64,000 nt of DNA from the NCBI GenBank assembly GCA_030269625.1, contig JAJDFZ010000004.1, positions 1-64,000 of the forward strand. The letters are read 5' to 3'. The notes beneath the pieces were generated by a model. It did not search any database, was not told the DNA's origin, and was given only the letters and a program-made list of their open reading frames with translations. The DNA comes from Oxalobacter sp. OttesenSCG-928-P03. Lineage in GTDB: Bacteria > Pseudomonadota > Gammaproteobacteria > Burkholderiales > Burkholderiaceae_D. Below are positions 17,724 to 27,447 of this stretch, piece after piece; the first letter of the stretch is position 1, and each line of letters opens with the position of its first letter. The position numbers and the translations under genes are program-made.

Positions 17724-19673
17724 ATGATACGTTTCCAGCAAGTCAGCCTGATGCGAGGAGTCAAATCCCTGCTGGAACAGGCTGATGCCACTCTCAACCC
17801 GGGCGAAAAAATTGGCCTGGTCGGACCCAATGGAACGGGCAAGACCAGTCTTTTTTCTCTGCTGAACGGCGAACTGCATCCGGACCAGGGCAAAGTTGAT
17901 TTTCCCGCCAGCTGGCGCATTTCCTATGTCAAACAGGAAATACCGGCACTGGAAAAAACGGCGCTGGATTATGTTATTGATGGTGACACGCATCTCCGCG
18001 AACTGGAATCCCGCCTGAAACAACTCCAGGCAGGACAGGACAACACGGATAACGGTCTGCAGATAGCTGAACTGCATGCCCGGCTGGAAGAGGCCGGCGT
18101 CTATACGGTTCGATCTCGTGCAGGACAGCTGCTTTTGGGCCTGGGATTCTCGCAGGAAGAACTGCAACGCCCTGTATCCACATTCTCCGGCGGGTGGCGC
18201 ATGCGGCTGAATCTGGCCCAGGCGCTGATTGCCCCATCAGACCTGATGCTTCTGGATGAGCCAACCAACCATCTGGACCTTGATGCCATCCTCTGGCTGG
18301 AAGACTGGCTCAAACGCTATACCGGCACACTGATCATCATTTCCCACGACCGTGACTTCCTGGATGGCATTGTGAATGTCATTCTGCACATTGATGACCG
18401 CAAACTGCGCCGCTACAGCGGCAATTATTCCGCTTTTGAACGCCAGCGCGCCGAACAGCTTGTCCTGATGCAAAGCACCATTGAAAAACAGGCGCGGCGG
18501 CGCGCTCATCTGGAATCCTTTATCCGGCGCTTCAAAGCCAAGGCCTCTAAAGCCCGGCAGGCCCAGAGCCGTATCAAGGCACTGGAAAAAATGGAAGAAC
18601 TGGCACCGCTCAGGGCCGCTGCCGAATTTTCATTCGAATTCCGGGAACCGGAAAGTTCACCCAATCCGCTCCTTGTCATGGAAGACATTGAGGCAGGCTA
18701 CCCGGCACCTGATGAAAAAACGCCTCCCGCCACGATTCTTTCCCGTATCGGCTTTTCGCTCCAGACAGGAGAACGAATCGGTCTTCTGGGCGTAAACGGC
18801 GCCGGCAAATCCACCTTTATCAAAACGATTGCAGGTGAACTCCCTCCTCTCGCCGGCCGCTTCACTACCGGCAAGGGACTCAATATCGGTTATTTTGCCC
18901 AGCATCAGGTGGAAATGCTGCGAAACGAGGAAACACCTCTGTGGCATCTCATGCGCATCGCACCTGATGCACGCGAACAGGATCTGCGCAATTTCCTGGG
19001 CGGATTTCTTTTTCCCGGCACCATGGCAACCAGCCCCATCGCTCCGCTGTCAGGCGGTGAGAAAGCCCGCCTGGCACTGGCGATGATCGTCTGGCAGCGC
19101 CCCAACCTGCTTTTGCTCGATGAGCCGACCAACCACCTGGACCTGGATACCAGGGAAGCGCTGACGGATGCACTGGCGCAGTTTGAAGGCACACTGGTAC
19201 TGGTATCGCATGACCGCCATCTCCTTCGGGCAACAACCGACCGCTTCCTGATTGTGTCAGATGGCACACTACAGCCTTTTGACGGTGATCTTGACGATTA
19301 CCGCAACTGGCTTTTCCAGACGCGACTGGGAAAAGAAGCGGAACTGCCGGCATCTTCTGCCGCATCGACAACGAATGGAGAGACAAGCCGGCGCGAACAG
19401 CGAAGGATAGAGGCTGAAGAGCGGCAACGTCTGTTTTCCCTGAAAAAACCGGTCGAAGACCGCATCAAACGCATCGAAAGGGAAATGGAAAAATTCCAGG
19501 AAAAGAAATCCGCCATTGACAGCCAGATGGCAAACCCGGAAATATATGCCGCTGAAAATAAGGAAAAATTGAAAACCCTTCTGGTTGATCAGGCTTATTA
19601 CGCGAAAGAACTGGGCCTGCTGGAAGAAGAATGGCTGCAAAAGCAGGAAGAGCTGGAAAAAATAACGGGCTGA
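17724..19673 (+). CDS. yheS: ABC-F ATPase, YheS-like
   Basis: 649 aa, two ABC domains in tandem and no membrane spans. Walker A motifs are GPNGTGKTS (about residue 33) and GVNGAGKST (about residue 355). Both halves have an SGG signature and an LLLDEPTNHLDLD-type Walker B. The linker between them and the C-terminal coiled coil (residues about 560-645) fit the YheS branch, whose start MIRFQQVSLMRGVKSLLEQA aligns well. ABC-F proteins act on the ribosome near the E site to relieve stalled translation. It lies 12 bases after prmB, probably in the same operon. Confidence 0.92.
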   Translation: MIRFQQVSLMRGVKSLLEQADATLNPGEKIGLVGPNGTGKTSLFSLLNGELHPDQGKVDFPASWRISYVKQEIPALEKTALDYVIDGDTHLRELESRLKQLQAGQDNTDNGLQIAELHARLEEAGVYTVRSRAGQLLLGLGFSQEELQRPVSTFSGGWRMRLNLAQALIAPSDLMLLDEPTNHLDLDAILWLEDWLKRYTGTLIIISHDRDFLDGIVNVILHIDDRKLRRYSGNYSAFERQRAEQLVLMQSTIEKQARRRAHLESFIRRFKAKASKARQAQSRIKALEKMEELAPLRAAAEFSFEFREPESSPNPLLVMEDIEAGYPAPDEKTPPATILSRIGFSLQTGERIGLLGVNGAGKSTFIKTIAGELPPLAGRFTTGKGLNIGYFAQHQVEMLRNEETPLWHLMRIAPDAREQDLRNFLGGFLFPGTMATSPIAPLSGGEKARLALAMIVWQRPNLLLLDEPTNHLDLDTREALTDALAQFEGTLVLVSHDRHLLRATTDRFLIVSDGTLQPFDGDLDDYRNWLFQTRLGKEAELPASSAASTTNGETSRREQRRIEAEERQRLFSLKKPVEDRIKRIEREMEKFQEKKSAIDSQMANPEIYAAENKEKLKTLLVDQAYYAKELGLLEEEWLQKQEELEKITG

Positions 19674-19680
19674 ATGATAT

Positions 19681-20121
19681 CTACTTTTCCAGAACGGCAT
19701 CCACTCCGAGATTGGCCAATTCATCCGCACGCTCGTTTTCCGGATGCCCGGCATGGCCCTTTACCCAGCGCCAGTCAATCTCATGTTTCGCCTGCGCTTC
19801 ATCGAGCATTCCCCATAAATCGGCATTCTTGACCGGTTTTTTTGCCGCGGTTTTCCAGCCCCGGCGTTTCCAGTCGAAAATCCACTCCGTAATGCCTTTT
19901 TTCACATATTGGCTGTCTGTATGTAAAACGATTCGACAGGGTCGCTTTAACGCACGCAGCGCCTCAATCACCGCCATCAGCTCCATCCGGTTATTGGTTG
20001 TTTCGGCTTCACCGCCGAACATTTCCTTGCGGTGATGTCCTGCAATCAGGATCACCCCCCAGCCTCCCGGCCCCGGATTCCCGCGGCATGCGCCATCTGT
20101 GTAAATTTCAACTTCGCTCAT
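19681..20121 (-). CDS. rnhA: Ribonuclease HI
   Basis: 146 aa. Catalytic residues are D9 ([14 protein letters not shown]), E47 ([10 protein letters not shown]), D69 (LHTDSQYV) and the late Asp in [10 protein letters not shown]. It cleaves RNA in RNA-DNA hybrids such as R-loops and Okazaki primers. It is divergent from gloB and convergent with yheS, leaving only seven bases to the end of the latter. In related bacteria rnhA, gloB and the class-I methyltransferase found here at 22.2 kb cluster together; in this window two other genes separate the methyltransferase from the pair. Confidence 0.97.
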   Translation of the reverse strand: MSEVEIYTDGACRGNPGPGGWGVILIAGHHRKEMFGGEAETTNNRMELMAVIEALRALKRPCRIVLHTDSQYVKKGITEWIFDWKRRGWKTAAKKPVKNADLWGMLDEAQAKHEIDWRWVKGHAGHPENERADELANLGVDAVLEK

Positions 20122-20204
20122 TTTTTATCAATTCTCCGGTATGCCATATCCAACCTCAGTTGTTCTGCACGGTTATAATGAAATTTTTGGATCCAGGAAC
20201 AACT

Positions 20205-20999
20205 ATGGCTGACCTGTCAGAACAAACACTTCATGTAACGGCACTGCCGGCTTTTAATGACAATTACATCTGGCTTATCGACAACGGTACGCATGCGGTT
20301 GTCATTGATCCGGGTGAGGCGGAAGTGGTCATGACTGAACTGAAAAAGCGTGCGCTGTCGCTCTCTGCCATTTTACTGACACATCGGCATGATGACCATA
20401 TCAGCGGCGTACCGCGCCTGCTCACCGAATATGACACGCCTGTCTACGGCCCGAAAAACGACGACATTATCGCCGTCACCCATCCGCTTGAAGAAGGCAG
20501 CCCGCTGACCATTGAGGCACTGGGCCTGTCACTGACCGTAATGGATGTGCCGGGACATACCCGCGGACATATCGCCTACTATGCCCGTATGCGGAGATGG
20601 CTGTTTTGCGGCGACATGCTGTTTGGCGCCGGTTGCGGCAGGATGCTTGAAGGCACACCGGAAATGATGATTGCCTCGCTGGCAAAATTCACTGCTCTGC
20701 CGGATGACACCCTTGTTTTTTGTGCCCATGAATACACCCTGTCGAACCTGAAATTCGCACTCGAAATTGAGCCGGATAACCCGGATATACTGCAGCGCAT
20801 GCGGGATGATTCCGCAAAGCGGGACCAGATGCAGCCAACGCTGCCCTCCACCATGGCACTGGAAAAGAAAACCAACCCTTTTCTGCGCAACATGGAACCG
20901 GACGTGCTGGAACGTCTGCTGTCTTTGGGATTGATCAAGAGCAAAAACACCGTGGATGCCTTTGCTGCCATGCGGGAGTGGAAAAACATTTACCGGTAA
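20205..20999 (+). CDS. gloB: Hydroxyacylglutathione hydrolase (glyoxalase II)
   Basis: 264 aa from the ATG at 20205, which has an AGGA site in front; an in-frame ATG 27 bases earlier is less likely. It is a metallo-beta-lactamase fold enzyme with THRHDDHISG near residue 58, PGHTRGHIAYY, CGDMLFGAGCGRMLEGT and CAHEYTLSNLKFA, all typical of GloB. It hydrolyses S-lactoylglutathione to lactate and glutathione, the second step of methylglyoxal removal. The C-terminal domain ends with NPFLRNMEPD, the glutathione-binding region. Confidence 0.95.
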   Translation: MADLSEQTLHVTALPAFNDNYIWLIDNGTHAVVIDPGEAEVVMTELKKRALSLSAILLTHRHDDHISGVPRLLTEYDTPVYGPKNDDIIAVTHPLEEGSPLTIEALGLSLTVMDVPGHTRGHIAYYARMRRWLFCGDMLFGAGCGRMLEGTPEMMIASLAKFTALPDDTLVFCAHEYTLSNLKFALEIEPDNPDILQRMRDDSAKRDQMQPTLPSTMALEKKTNPFLRNMEPDVLERLLSLGLIKSKNTVDAFAAMREWKNIYR

Positions 21000-21003
21000 A
21001 AGC

Positions 21004-21026
21004 ATTGCCTTTCAGGCAATATTATT
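21004..21026 (+). terminator. Weak hairpin after gloB
   Basis: Six-bp stem ATTGCC/GGCAAT with a 5-base loop, then ATTATTT. It is placed just after the gloB stop, but the T run is poor. Confidence 0.4.
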
Positions 21027-21096
21027 TCCCTTCGTGGCAGAGGTTTCTGTTTCATGGTGTAATAAAGCCGTAACTTAATCATCAAGGAGATTTGTC

Positions 21097-21552
21097 ATGG
21101 CACAAGAAAGCTTTTCCGTCACACTGACGCACAAGGATAATTACCGCTTTGAGGTGGAATTTGAAGATAAATTCCCTGAGTTCGACGTTTATCTTTCAGA
21201 TGAACCCGAGCCGATGGGGAACAATCGCGCACCGGCACCACCGCATATGCTGATCGCCGCTGTGGCAAACTGCGCTTCCGCCAGCTTCATGTTTGCGGTC
21301 AACCGCGCCAAGCAGGATATCGGTGGCATGGTTACCAAGGCAACCTGTCATATCGGACGCAATGAAAACCGTCACTTCCGTATCGTGAAAATTGATGTGG
21401 AAATCCAGACCGGCAAGCCTGCCTCCGAAATTGCTGAACTGGAGGATATCCTTTCCCGCTTTGAGGGTATCAGTACCGTCGCGCGAAGTGTTGAAGAAGG
21501 TATTGCGATGGAAACAACCGTCATTGACTCGACAGGTAAACGCCTGAAATAG
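21097..21552 (+). CDS. OsmC/Ohr-family protein
   Basis: 151 aa. The pattern is OsmC-like: an N-terminal beta strand, then APAPPHMLIAAVANCASASF (residues 45-64), which carries the family cysteine at the start of the long helix, and RFEGISTVARSVEEG. Members with two reactive cysteines reduce organic hydroperoxides. Here only C59 is clearly placed and C77 (KATCHIG) is in an unusual position, so peroxidase activity is uncertain. It has its own GGAGA ribosome-binding site (21086-21090) and is followed by a 12-bp palindrome. Confidence 0.82.
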   Translation: MAQESFSVTLTHKDNYRFEVEFEDKFPEFDVYLSDEPEPMGNNRAPAPPHMLIAAVANCASASFMFAVNRAKQDIGGMVTKATCHIGRNENRHFRIVKIDVEIQTGKPASEIAELEDILSRFEGISTVARSVEEGIAMETTVIDSTGKRLK

Positions 21553-21567
21553 GCACATTTGCAATTT

Positions 21568-21604
21568 GTGCATGGAACCCGTTATATTCACAGGTTCCAT
21601 GCAC
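21568..21604. repeat. Perfect 12-bp palindrome between osmC-like and CBS genes
   Basis: GTGCATGGAACC (21568-21579) pairs perfectly with GGTTCCATGCAC (21593-21604) around a 13-base loop. Only three T follow, so it is a poor terminator. It lies 45 bases before the CBS gene start and may be a processing stem, an attenuating hairpin or an operator. Confidence 0.6.
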
Positions 21605-21649
21605 TTTGCCTGTAACAGGCAACCCGGATTTTGCGATAGGAGGAAAACC

Positions 21650-22099
21650 ATGCAAATTGGTCATATCTGTACGACAAACACCATTACCTGCAAGCCGGAG
21701 ACAACCGTCTTCGAAGCGGCCAGGATGATGCGAAAACATCATGTCGGCACGCTGATTGTCGTTGAGGAAATCAATGGCATGTGTGTACCTCAGGGTATCG
21801 TCACCGACAGGGATATTGTCGTGATTGTTCTGGCTGAAGGACTGGACCCCAAAAGCATCAAGGTCGCGGATATCATGAAAGCGGAACTGATGACAGCTAT
21901 CGCGACAGAAGACATGTTCGAAACCGTGGAACGCATGCGTTACAAAGGGGTTCGCCGCATACCGGTGGTTGACAAGCATGGCGCACTGGTTGGCATTGTC
22001 AGTGTTGACGATATCTGGAAATTCCTGGCCAAGGAAGTTACCGAGCTTGCTGAAGTCACTACGCGCCAGCGCAGCCGGGAACAGCTGAGCCGCCGGTAG
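21650..22099 (+). CDS. CBS-domain pair protein
   Basis: 149 aa starting behind a strong AGGAGG site; the open frame upstream is not needed. Two CBS motifs cover nearly the whole protein (MQIGHICTTNTITCKPETTV and, after residue 75, VADIMKAELMTAIATEDMFE). CBS pairs bind adenosine nucleotides and regulate partners or sense energy state. No fused enzyme or channel domain is present, so it must act on another protein. The SRREQLSRR-like basic tail is short. Confidence 0.85.
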   Translation: MQIGHICTTNTITCKPETTVFEAARMMRKHHVGTLIVVEEINGMCVPQGIVTDRDIVVIVLAEGLDPKSIKVADIMKAELMTAIATEDMFETVERMRYKGVRRIPVVDKHGALVGIVSVDDIWKFLAKEVTELAEVTTRQRSREQLSRR

Positions 22100-22154
22100 C
22101 TTTTTGCCGCCTTTCCCGGTATACCGTAACGCTGCCTGAAACTGGATGGTCTGA

Positions 22155-22994
22155 ATGTTAGCGCCTGCCTCCAAAAACCTCGTTATCACCATGCATGACT
22201 GGCTGGGATCAGCCACCGGCAAATATATACGCGAGTGGGAAGAAGCGCATTACTGTAACCTCACGGCGGATATCTTTGGTTTTCACGCCATACAGATCGG
22301 TTTTCCTTCCATCCGCACCCTGTGCGAAAGCCGCATCAAAAACCGCTGGCTTTCCTGCGCCTCATGGTCTGACGCTGTACGAACCAACACCACGGCCAGC
22401 CAGAATGGCCAGGCCAACCCCGTTTCTGTTTCCGTATTGCACCGCTTTGAAGAGTTACCGTTTGCCTCACAAAGCATCGACCTTGTCATCCTGCCGCACG
22501 TACTGGAATTTGCAGAATCCCCGCATCAGATTCTGCGCGAGGTTGAACGGGTACTGATTCCCGAAGGCCAGCTCATCATCAGCGGCTTCAACCCGGCCAG
22601 TCTCTGGGGAATCCGGCAGGCACTGGGCAGAATAACAGGCGCTCACTTTCTGCCGGAATATGCGGAATTCATCAGTCTGTCGCGAATCAAGGACTGGCTG
22701 AAACTGCTGGATCTGGAAACCAACCGCGGGCATTTTGGCTGCTACATGCCGCCATGCAAAACGCCAAAATGGCAGGCCCGCTTTTCGTTTATGGAAAAAA
22801 CCGGCGAAAGATGGTGGCCTTATTTTGGTGCGGTGTACATGGTGCAGGCCATCAAGCGGGTTCGGGGCATGCGTGTCATCGGGCCGGCTGTCCGCAAACG
22901 CCCGCAACAGCTTTTTCACAATATTCCGGTCAATAATCAAACCATCCAGGAAAAAGGGCGTCAGAATAATGAACCATCCTCCCGTTCATCATAA
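22155..22994 (+). CDS. Class-I SAM-dependent methyltransferase
   Basis: 279 aa of the methyltransferase type-11 group. The SAM-binding start is divergent, but LPFASQSIDLVILPHVLEF and REVERVLIPEGQLIISGFNP (residues about 99-150) show the post-motif I-III pattern. The same protein family sits between gloB and rnhA in many betaproteobacteria; its substrate is not established. An in-frame ATG at 22191 (MHDWLG) is an alternative start. The C-terminus is basic and low in complexity. Confidence 0.75.
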   Translation: MLAPASKNLVITMHDWLGSATGKYIREWEEAHYCNLTADIFGFHAIQIGFPSIRTLCESRIKNRWLSCASWSDAVRTNTTASQNGQANPVSVSVLHRFEELPFASQSIDLVILPHVLEFAESPHQILREVERVLIPEGQLIISGFNPASLWGIRQALGRITGAHFLPEYAEFISLSRIKDWLKLLDLETNRGHFGCYMPPCKTPKWQARFSFMEKTGERWWPYFGAVYMVQAIKRVRGMRVIGPAVRKRPQQLFHNIPVNNQTIQEKGRQNNEPSSRSS

Positions 22995-23004
22995 AGGGGA
23001 AAAA

Positions 23005-23373
23005 ATGGCAGATACACTTGTCCTTGAGCCCAGGCTCCAGTCACTGAAAAACACGGCATGGTGGCTGTATATTTTTCACAGTATTGACCTGGTGATTGCA
23101 CTGGGCCTTTTTTCGTGGATACCGCTGATCATCAGTTACCTGACGCGCCCCAACACAGAAGGCACATTTGTTTACAGTCACCACACCTGGCAAATCCGTT
23201 CCTTCTGGCTGTATTTTGGCCTGGCGGTTTTAGGCTGGGTACTGTTTATGACAGTCATTGGCATCCCGCTGGCCTGGCTGACCTGGGCTATCGCCTGGAT
23301 ATGGAAGGCATACCGGATGATCAAGGGCTTCATGAGCCTGAATAACAATCGGCCCATACCGGTTCCTGCCTGA
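23005..23373 (+). CDS. Small inner-membrane protein, DUF4870-like
   Basis: 122 aa from the ATG at 23005, chosen for its AAGGGGAA site; an ATG at 22969 overlapping the methyltransferase gene is possible. Three hydrophobic segments (residues about 18-45, 68-88 and 90-108) with a short cytoplasmic tail are visible, giving the small three-span layout common in this uncharacterised family. It probably shares a transcript with the methyltransferase upstream. No function can be proposed. Confidence 0.7.
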   Translation: MADTLVLEPRLQSLKNTAWWLYIFHSIDLVIALGLFSWIPLIISYLTRPNTEGTFVYSHHTWQIRSFWLYFGLAVLGWVLFMTVIGIPLAWLTWAIAWIWKAYRMIKGFMSLNNNRPIPVPA

Positions 23374-23380
23374 AAAAAAG

Positions 23381-23791
23381 TCAGACTTTCAATCTGCGGG
23401 CAATGTCAGAACGCCGAAACACCTTGAATGTCCCCATGGCTTTTGCCACCAGCGACTCGCCGTTCCATATCTCGCCCTCGCAGTAGTACATGGTCGTGGA
23501 ACGGTGCAAAACCCTGCCCGTTCCCCTGACACGGCTTTCTGCCTTGCCTCCGGGCTGAAAAAAGCTGGTTTTCATTTCCACGGTTGCGGCACTGGTTACC
23601 CCTTCGACAAGTGAGCGGGCAGCACGGGACATACTGGCATCTAAAAGCGTCATGATAATGCCGCCATGCATGACCTGCCAGCTGTTCATGTGATGGGACT
23701 GGAGCCTGATGGCAATTTCTGCCATGCCATCAGCCATGCTGACCAACTCGAATCCAAGTTCATTCAGAAACGGGTTTTCGGTAATTCTCAT
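23381..23791 (-). CDS. PaaI-type hotdog thioesterase
   Basis: 136 aa, a single hotdog fold. The catalytic-loop signature [17 protein letters not shown] (residues 42-58) and the later [15 protein letters not shown] match PaaI/YbgC-like acyl-CoA thioesterases. Its start overlaps the ppiD stop (ATGA), so the two are co-translated. The natural acyl-CoA is unknown. It converges with the DUF4870-like gene, seven bases away. Confidence 0.85.
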   Translation of the reverse strand: MRITENPFLNELGFELVSMADGMAEIAIRLQSHHMNSWQVMHGGIIMTLLDASMSRAARSLVEGVTSAATVEMKTSFFQPGGKAESRVRGTGRVLHRSTTMYYCEGEIWNGESLVAKAMGTFKVFRRSDIARRLKV

Positions 23792-25710
23792 GGCTTGCCG
23801 GGCTCTGTCTTGGCATCTTCACGTTTTTTCAGCCGTTCCACTTTGGCCTTGTTGCGCAGGTAATTCATGTACGCAAACATTTCCTGCTGTGCCGTGCTGC
23901 GCATCAATTGGGTTCGCATGGCTTCCCGAATCTGCGGATTGTTCCTGGCGGGTGTTGTGACTTTGTTGATGCGATAGATGACATACCCTTCAGCATAATC
24001 CGCCCCGTTGATATAGGTCGGCAATGTGCTGACATTGGCCTTCATGATAGGCATCAGATCAAGTCTGCCTGTCATGTTGATCATCTGACGTGATACGCTG
24101 ATAGCGGGAGAGAACCCTTTTGGCTCGCCTCCGTCTTTCAGCCTTGCCAGTTCCGCCTCGCCCGCCTCTTTGGCAAACTGGCCCATTTTCCGGGTCAACA
24201 CCACTTTTTCAATATCGGCTTTCACCTCGTCAAACGGCTTCACCGCTGCCGGATAATATTTGGATATCCGGGCGGCCACCATCAGTTGCGGACCGATTTC
24301 AATGGCTTCTGTGTTGTGCTTGTTCTTGATGACTTCATCCGAGAAAACCGCCTGGATAAATTTCGAATTGCCCAGAATAATGTGCTTGGCATATGCCGGG
24401 TTCGGCTCACGTGTCAGGTTATCGACTTTCAGGATTTTCAGCTTCAGCTTATCTGCGACAGGCTGCAGACTGTCAGGCTGTTCGTAAACCGTATTGGAAA
24501 AAACCTCTGCCGATTCCGCATATTTCTTGCCGGCCAGCTGCGCGCGGATTTCATCCACAACCTGCGAACGAACCGCTACAAGCGGTTTTTCGACCGCCGG
24601 CTTGATATCCGTCAGCATAATGATGTGATAACCGAAATCCGATTGCACAACCTCGCTTAACGCCCCTTTTTCCAGAGAAAAGGCAGCATCTTCAAAAGGA
24701 CGGACCATTTTGCCGCGGGTAAAGAATCCCAGGTCACCCCCCTTTGCGGCCGAGCCCGGATCTTTGGAATTGGCCTTGGCAAGTTCGGCAAAAGCGGCCG
24801 GATTTTCTTTCAGTCTGGCCAGAAGCGACTCGGCCTTGTCACGTGCTGCCTTGTGATCGGACTCGGAAGCGGATTTGGGTACTTCAATCAGGATATGGCT
24901 GGCGCGGCGCTCCTCCGGCACAGCAAAGCGCCTTGCATTCTGCTCATAATAGGATTTGATGTCCGCTTCACTGATCTTGATGGATTCCTCAATGGACTGC
25001 ATATCCAGAACAACCATTTCTGCACTGAGATGCTCTGGAATGGAAAACTGGCTGCCATTGCTGGTGTAGTAGGTTTCGAGTTCTTCCGGTGTCACCCTGG
25101 CCTGTGAACGATAGTCTGTTCCCTTGAATACCTTGACCTGGACTTCACGCTCCTGCTCAAAAATATCCCATATATGCTCGGTCACTTCCTGCGGCAGATA
25201 AAAACCGTACTGCAGCGGCGCGGCAATCTGTTGCTGAACCAGGTCCTGGCGCACCATGGCAAAATGCATCTGGTCTGTCAGTCCTTTCGCCTTCAGGCCT
25301 GCTTCGTACCGCTCCCTGTCCAGCTTGCCATCTTCCGTTGTGAGACCGGGAATTTCCATGATTTTCTGCAATACAACCACATCAGGAATCGTCAGTTTTT
25401 CAGCTGCGATTTCAGTAGCGATAACCCGGTTGTCAATCAGCCCTTCCAGCACCATCCATTTGAAATTGGGGGATTCAATCCATTTGGGATCAAACTGCTG
25501 GCCGGCACGCTGACGCAATATGCCAGCCTGCTCTCTTTGTGCGTTGTCCCATTCCTGCTCGGAAATGGTTTTTCCATCCACTTTGGCGGGCGCATTGCCA
25601 TCACCCAGCATGTCATAACCCTGGACTCCGAAAAAAATAAAAGAAGGAACAATAAAGACCAGAAGAATAATCTGGGTAAGAAGTTTGTTGCGGCGTATCA
25701 GCTCTAACAT
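23788..25710 (-). CDS. ppiD: Periplasmic folding chaperone PpiD (SurA_N/parvulin)
   Basis: 640 aa from the ATG at 25710; a TTG nine bases earlier has no usable ribosome-binding site. One N-terminal membrane span (residues about 11-31) anchors a large periplasmic part with a SurA_N-like chaperone region and a parvulin domain ([11 protein letters not shown], then [25 protein letters not shown]). PpiD sits at the SecYEG exit and helps newly exported proteins fold. Its parvulin domain is generally weakly active or inactive. Position next to tRNA-Asp, tRNA-Val and HU is the standard betaproteobacterial arrangement. Confidence 0.94.
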   Translation of the reverse strand: MLELIRRNKLLTQIILLVFIVPSFIFFGVQGYDMLGDGNAPAKVDGKTISEQEWDNAQREQAGILRQRAGQQFDPKWIESPNFKWMVLEGLIDNRVIATEIAAEKLTIPDVVVLQKIMEIPGLTTEDGKLDRERYEAGLKAKGLTDQMHFAMVRQDLVQQQIAAPLQYGFYLPQEVTEHIWDIFEQEREVQVKVFKGTDYRSQARVTPEELETYYTSNGSQFSIPEHLSAEMVVLDMQSIEESIKISEADIKSYYEQNARRFAVPEERRASHILIEVPKSASESDHKAARDKAESLLARLKENPAAFAELAKANSKDPGSAAKGGDLGFFTRGKMVRPFEDAAFSLEKGALSEVVQSDFGYHIIMLTDIKPAVEKPLVAVRSQVVDEIRAQLAGKKYAESAEVFSNTVYEQPDSLQPVADKLKLKILKVDNLTREPNPAYAKHIILGNSKFIQAVFSDEVIKNKHNTEAIEIGPQLMVAARISKYYPAAVKPFDEVKADIEKVVLTRKMGQFAKEAGEAELARLKDGGEPKGFSPAISVSRQMINMTGRLDLMPIMKANVSTLPTYINGADYAEGYVIYRINKVTTPARNNPQIREAMRTQLMRSTAQQEMFAYMNYLRNKAKVERLKKREDAKTEPGKP

Positions 25711-25752
25711 GACAATCAATCCGTAGCAGCAGAATTAAAACAGAAAATGTAT

Positions 25753-25781
25753 AAAAAAAGGCGAACTTGCGTTCGCCTTTT
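25753..25781 (-). terminator. Intrinsic terminator after the tRNA operon
   Basis: On the minus strand an 11-bp stem AAAAGGCGAAC/GTTCGCCTTTT with a 4-base loop is followed by seven T. It ends the HU/tRNA transcript before ppiD. Confidence 0.88.
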
Positions 25782-25789
25782 CAGTTTTT

Positions 25790-25866
25790 TGGCGGAGTGG
25801 ACGGGGCTCGAACCCGCGACCCCCGGCGTGACAGGCCGGTATTCTAACCAACTGAACTACCACTCC
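25790..25866 (-). tRNA. tRNA-Asp (GTC)
   Basis: 77 nt including an encoded CCA. It folds as a cloverleaf with acceptor GGAGTGG/CCACTCC, anticodon stem CCGGC/GCCGG with loop CTGTCAC (anticodon GTC), and T-arm GCGGGTTCGAGCCCCG. It lies 22 bases after tRNA-Val and is probably cut from the same transcript. Confidence 0.97.
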
Positions 25867-25888
25867 TTTAAACTTCCAGTCTGACTCT

Positions 25889-25964
25889 TGGTGGGTGCTG
25901 AGAGGCTTGAACTCCCGACCTACGCCTTGTAAGGGCGCCGCTCTACCAACTGAGCTAAGCACCC
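25889..25964 (-). tRNA. tRNA-Val (TAC)
   Basis: 76 nt including an encoded CCA. Acceptor GGGTGCT/AGCACCC, D-loop AGTTGGTAGA, anticodon stem CGCCC/GGGCG-like with loop CTTACAA (anticodon TAC), T-arm TCGGGAGTTCAAGCCTCTC. It is the first tRNA downstream of the HU gene. Confidence 0.97.
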
Positions 25965-26019
25965 GTTAAACCTTAGTCAGTCAAACTTTTTGGCGTTTGT
26001 CACTACGCCAGCAAAACCA

Positions 26020-26292
26020 TTAGTTTACCGCATCTTTTAAAGCTTTACCAGCCTTAAATTTAGGAACTTTTGCAGATTTGATTTTGATGACTTCACCAGT
26101 GCGCGGATTACGGCCGGAACGGGCGGCACGCTGACCGACACTGAATGTACCAAAACCAACCAGTGTAACGCTTTGATTTTTCTTCAGAGTAGTTTTTACA
26201 GCATCAATCATGGCATCCAGAGACCGGGCGGCTGCGGCCTTGGAAATATCTGCTGACTTGGCAATATGCTCGACGAGCTCAGATTTATTCAC
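26020..26292 (-). CDS. hupB: DNA-binding protein HU-beta
   Basis: 90 aa beginning at a GTG codon behind AAGGGGAAA. The sequence is textbook [32 protein letters not shown] and the DNA-wrapping arm [18 protein letters not shown] dimers bend and compact DNA. In many proteobacteria the gene follows lon; here an EamA-type transporter lies upstream instead. Confidence 0.97.
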   Translation of the reverse strand: MNKSELVEHIAKSADISKAAAARSLDAMIDAVKTTLKKNQSVTLVGFGTFSVGQRAARSGRNPRTGEVIKIKSAKVPKFKAGKALKDAVN

Positions 26293-26523
26293 GCAATTTC
26301 CCCTTAAAAATTATGTTGGACTCACAAAATATTTCCTGTAGCGCACATTAAACGCGTGCACCATAAACCTGTCAAGAAAAATCTGTTCTGTAGAAAACAA
26401 ATCAGACTTCCAATATATATGTTACTGCGCGGACCTGCAATGCCCATTTTATGCATATTTGACACAAAATGATGATTAAAAAGAGGCAAATCTGTTCCTT
26501 TTACATCACAAAAAACCAACAAG

Positions 26524-27441
26524 TTACTGTTTTTTTTCGGTAATTGCCTCAGCATCCTTTTTCTTTCTCATGTGTAGCATTGACGCAACTTCGTGAGACA
26601 AAAGACACAACAAAACAACAAATCCCCCCGTTAATGTTTCTCCTGACGGCACTTCATTTATTCCGATCCAGACCCACAGGGGCCCCAGGACAATTTCCAG
26701 CATGGCAACCAGTGCCATTTCTGCCGGTAACAGAAAACGGGACACATACACCAGCAGGAGACACGGAACACCCAGTTGAAAAATGCCAAGAACAGCCAAA
26801 ATCCCTATATCGGACACAGGGGCTTCGAGTGGAAATGCCAAAGGAATCATCGCTGCCGACGATAAAACCCCTCCCAGAAAAATGGCCGGCATCATGTCAA
26901 TGTTTTTTCCGGCCCTGCTGAAAACCATATAGTTAATGGCATAGGCAAAAGGCACGGCCAGCGCAAACAAAAGTCCCGCCAGGTGCGCACCCTCCAGGCC
27001 ATCCACATTTCCCGCAAAAATCCAGGCCACTCCCATAAAAGCCAGCACGATGGCAACCCATGTCCGCCGTGAGGTTTTCTGTCCCAGAAAAAGCCAGGCA
27101 AAAAAAGCGGTTAAAAGTGGTGTAATACTGCCGACAATCAGGGTATTGGCAACGGTGGTCAATGCCAGCGACAGCATGAAGCAGGTAAAAATCACAGCCC
27201 ACATCGCCGCTGACAGAAAACCGGGCCATCCCATATTTTTCAGACTGTGCCAAAAACGTGATTTTCCGGCTGTCAGAAGATAAGCGGCGACAAAAAGTGC
27301 TGTAAAAAAGCTGCGCCAGAAAACAATTTCAACATTTCTGACTTCCGCCAGTTGCCGGGTAAATATGCCTGCCATGCTCCACAAAAGCGGAACCAGAACC
27401 ATCAGCAAAAGGGCATATCGTCTGGCAAGCGGCGGACTCAT
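26524..27441 (-). CDS. EamA-family (DMT superfamily) transporter
   Basis: 305 aa with about ten membrane spans in two EamA repeats (residues about 10-140 and 155-285). The repeats carry LLWSMAGIFTRQLA and, near residue 240, ALVAMLEIVLGPLWVWIGI, typical of RhaT/EamA exporters. These carry amino acids, nucleosides or drugs, and substrates cannot be predicted from sequence. It begins six bases after the typA stop and so is probably the tail of the translation operon. The C-terminus is a short basic tail. Confidence 0.88.
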   Translation of the reverse strand: MSPPLARRYALLLMVLVPLLWSMAGIFTRQLAEVRNVEIVFWRSFFTALFVAAYLLTAGKSRFWHSLKNMGWPGFLSAAMWAVIFTCFMLSLALTTVANTLIVGSITPLLTAFFAWLFLGQKTSRRTWVAIVLAFMGVAWIFAGNVDGLEGAHLAGLLFALAVPFAYAINYMVFSRAGKNIDMMPAIFLGGVLSSAAMIPLAFPLEAPVSDIGILAVLGIFQLGVPCLLLVYVSRFLLPAEMALVAMLEIVLGPLWVWIGINEVPSGETLTGGFVVLLCLLSHEVASMLHMRKKKDAEAITEKKQ

Positions 27442-27447
27442 AAATGA

